In this document: positions 62,701 through 64,000 of the stretch, piece by piece | Layout of the letters: each line of letters starts with the position of its first letter | Position numbering within the stretch: the stretch's first letter is position 1 | Assembly: GCA_900078775.1 (NCBI GenBank) | Contig: LT549889.1 | Coordinates: 3,968,001-4,032,000, forward strand | Source of the DNA: Mycolicibacterium aurum | GTDB lineage: Bacteria > Actinomycetota > Actinomycetes > Mycobacteriales > Mycobacteriaceae | Direction: 5' to 3' | Length of the DNA: 64,000 nt | The notes under the pieces: generated by a model | What the model saw: the letters and a program-made list of their open reading frames with translations, nothing else | What the model was told of the DNA's origin: nothing | Database searches by the model: none | Translations under genes and position numbers: made by a program

Positions 62701-63120
62701 ATGACCGACTCACCCGTCGTCCTCGCCTCCCAAGCCTCCTGGCGCTGTGTACAAGCCGGTGACGGCGAGGGCTGGCTCGCGCTGATGGCCGATGACATCG
62801 TCATCGAAGACCCGATCGGCGAGGCCGTCACCAACCCCGATGGCACGGGTGTGCGCGGTAAAGAGGCCGTACGGGCCTTCTTCGACACCAATATCGGCCC
62901 CAACAAGCTCACGGTCACCTGCGAGGAGACGTTCCCGTCCAGCTCGCCGACCGAGATCGCCTACATCCTGGTGCTGCGCACCGAGTTCCCGAACGGCTTC
63001 GTGGCCACCGTGCGTGGGGTGTTCACCTACCGGGTGAACGACGAAGGCCTGATCACCAACCTGCGCGGCTACTGGAACATGGACGCCATGAAATTCTCCG
63101 AGGTGGAGAAGGCAGATTAG
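62701..63120 (+). CDS. Ketosteroid-isomerase-like protein (Rv0760c)
   Basis: A 139-residue NTF2-fold protein, the same length as Rv0760c, which binds steroids and resembles delta-5-3-ketosteroid isomerase. ADDIVIEDPIGEA marks the pocket helix, and the C-terminus has YRVNDEGLITNLRGYW. The ATG at 62701 has AAAGG upstream. It comes after the palindrome behind adhB, and its stop is 4 bp before the SDR gene, so it is probably co-transcribed with that SDR. Confidence 0.88.
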   Translation: MTDSPVVLASQASWRCVQAGDGEGWLALMADDIVIEDPIGEAVTNPDGTGVRGKEAVRAFFDTNIGPNKLTVTCEETFPSSSPTEIAYILVLRTEFPNGFVATVRGVFTYRVNDEGLITNLRGYWNMDAMKFSEVEKAD

Positions 63121-63124
63121 CGGC

Positions 63125-63973
63125 GTGCTCGCCGGCCGCGCCGCCGTCGTGGTCGGCGGCACCCGCGGTATCGGCCGGGCGGTGGCAGAACTGCTGTCCA
63201 CCCTCGGTGCCCGGGTGGTGGTCAACGGCCGCGACCCGGAGGCGGTAGCCGAAACCGCAGAACACGTTTCGGGTATCGGCTATCCCGGCTCGCCCGCCGA
63301 CCCGGCGGTGGCCGACGGTCTGGTCGACGCGTGCGTCGCCGAGTTCGGCCGCATCGACATCCTGGTCAACTGCGCGGGCACCGCGGAGCCGGCCGGTTCC
63401 TCGATCCTGAACGTGACCTCCGCGCAGTTCCGCGACCTGATCGACGCGCACCTGCTGACCGCTTTCGAGACGTGTCGCGCCGCGGCCCCGCACATGGTCT
63501 CCCAGGGGTCGGGCGCAATCGTCAACACCAGTTCCTTTGCCTACCTCGGCGATTACGGCGGCACCGGCTATCCGGCCGGCAAGGGCGGGGTCAACGGCCT
63601 GACGCTGGCGATCGCGGCAGAACTGGGGGACCGCGGGGTGCGGGCCAATGTGGTGTGCCCCGGGGCGAAGACCCGGCTGTCCACCGGCGCGGACTACCAG
63701 CGGCACATCACCGAACTCAATCGCCGGGGATTACTGGACGACGCCAGTTTCCGGGGGGCACTGGACGCCGGGCCCGCCGGGCATGTCGCGCCCACCTATG
63801 CCTACCTGGTCAGCGATCTGGCCCGGGACGTCACCGGCCGCATCTTCATCGCCGCGGGTGGGTTCCTGGGTGAGTTCGCGCGCCCCACACCGGGTTTCAT
63901 CGGTTACCGGGACCATCACGACACCCCGCCCTACACCCTGGACGAGCTGGACGCCCTGCTTCAGGACGGCTGA
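63125..63973 (+). CDS. Short-chain dehydrogenase/reductase
   Basis: A 282-residue SDR with GGTRGIGRAV, NCAGT, a serine in VNTSSFAYLG and the YPAGK dyad. The C-terminus is longer than the family core by about 30 residues and ends in DELDALLQDG. It is coupled to the KSI-like gene by a 4-bp gap, consistent with successive steps on a steroid-like or terpenoid ketone. GTG start. The remaining 27 bp of the window carry no recognisable feature. Confidence 0.9.
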   Translation: MLAGRAAVVVGGTRGIGRAVAELLSTLGARVVVNGRDPEAVAETAEHVSGIGYPGSPADPAVADGLVDACVAEFGRIDILVNCAGTAEPAGSSILNVTSAQFRDLIDAHLLTAFETCRAAAPHMVSQGSGAIVNTSSFAYLGDYGGTGYPAGKGGVNGLTLAIAAELGDRGVRANVVCPGAKTRLSTGADYQRHITELNRRGLLDDASFRGALDAGPAGHVAPTYAYLVSDLARDVTGRIFIAAGGFLGEFARPTPGFIGYRDHHDTPPYTLDELDALLQDG

Positions 63974-64000
63974 AGCTCCCGCCTGGCCGCCTCCCGGGCC

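Overview
This window comes from a high-GC mycobacterium, most likely a fast-growing Mycolicibacterium-type species. The evidence is the gene content (mycothiol synthase, DesA1, LmeA, GlnR, Cfp29 encapsulin, CYP51/CYP123/CYP126) and a gene order that mirrors the M. tuberculosis stretch from about Rv0824c down to Rv0760c. A complete pstSCAB phosphate operon stands where M. tuberculosis keeps only phoT, which argues against the tuberculosis complex. Many genes have a TANNNT -10 box 6-8 nt before the start codon, the mycobacterial leaderless style.

Layout. 1-6 kb: a divergent MpaB-type oxygenase/TetR pair, then desA1, dusB and a LytR-CpsA-Psr protein. 6-12.6 kb: phoU facing pstSCAB across a strong terminator, then mshD and glnR. 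12.7-19 kb: lmeA-thioredoxin, a poly-cysteine leader with a DUF4395-cysA2-sseC2 sulfur operon, a tiny membrane protein with a nitrobindin-like protein, a structured intergenic region, pabC/ygfZ and a DUF3073 gene. 19-49.7 kb: purine genes (purM, purF, purL, purQ, purS, purC, purB, purD) scattered on the minus strand and interleaved with other genes. Several of these are translationally coupled to a pur gene (alpha/beta hydrolase to purL, oligopeptidase B to purC, cyp126 to purB). An orphan MCE protein and a DyP peroxidase-encapsulin pair also lie here. 49.8-64 kb: an oxidation block with a CYP125-like P450 and its TetR, and an ALDH-SDR-HIBDH-decarboxylase-unknown operon divergent from TetR-CYP123-SDR-CYP51-ferredoxin-NTF2. 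These are followed by adhB, a KSI-like protein and an SDR.

The most interesting signals follow. (i) The Cys codons of a leaderless poly-Cys sORF can pair with the Shine-Dalgarno of the operon behind it. (ii) Two copies of a ~51-nt palindrome share sequence and show a compensatory base change. (iii) Twin TGGACA-NN-TGTCC operators bracket the divergent ALDH/TetR-CYP123 promoters. (iv) A 273-bp intergenic region is rich in inverted repeats. (v) Four genes, including the probably essential purL, are each broken by one missing base in a G/C run, which looks like assembly error rather than real decay.
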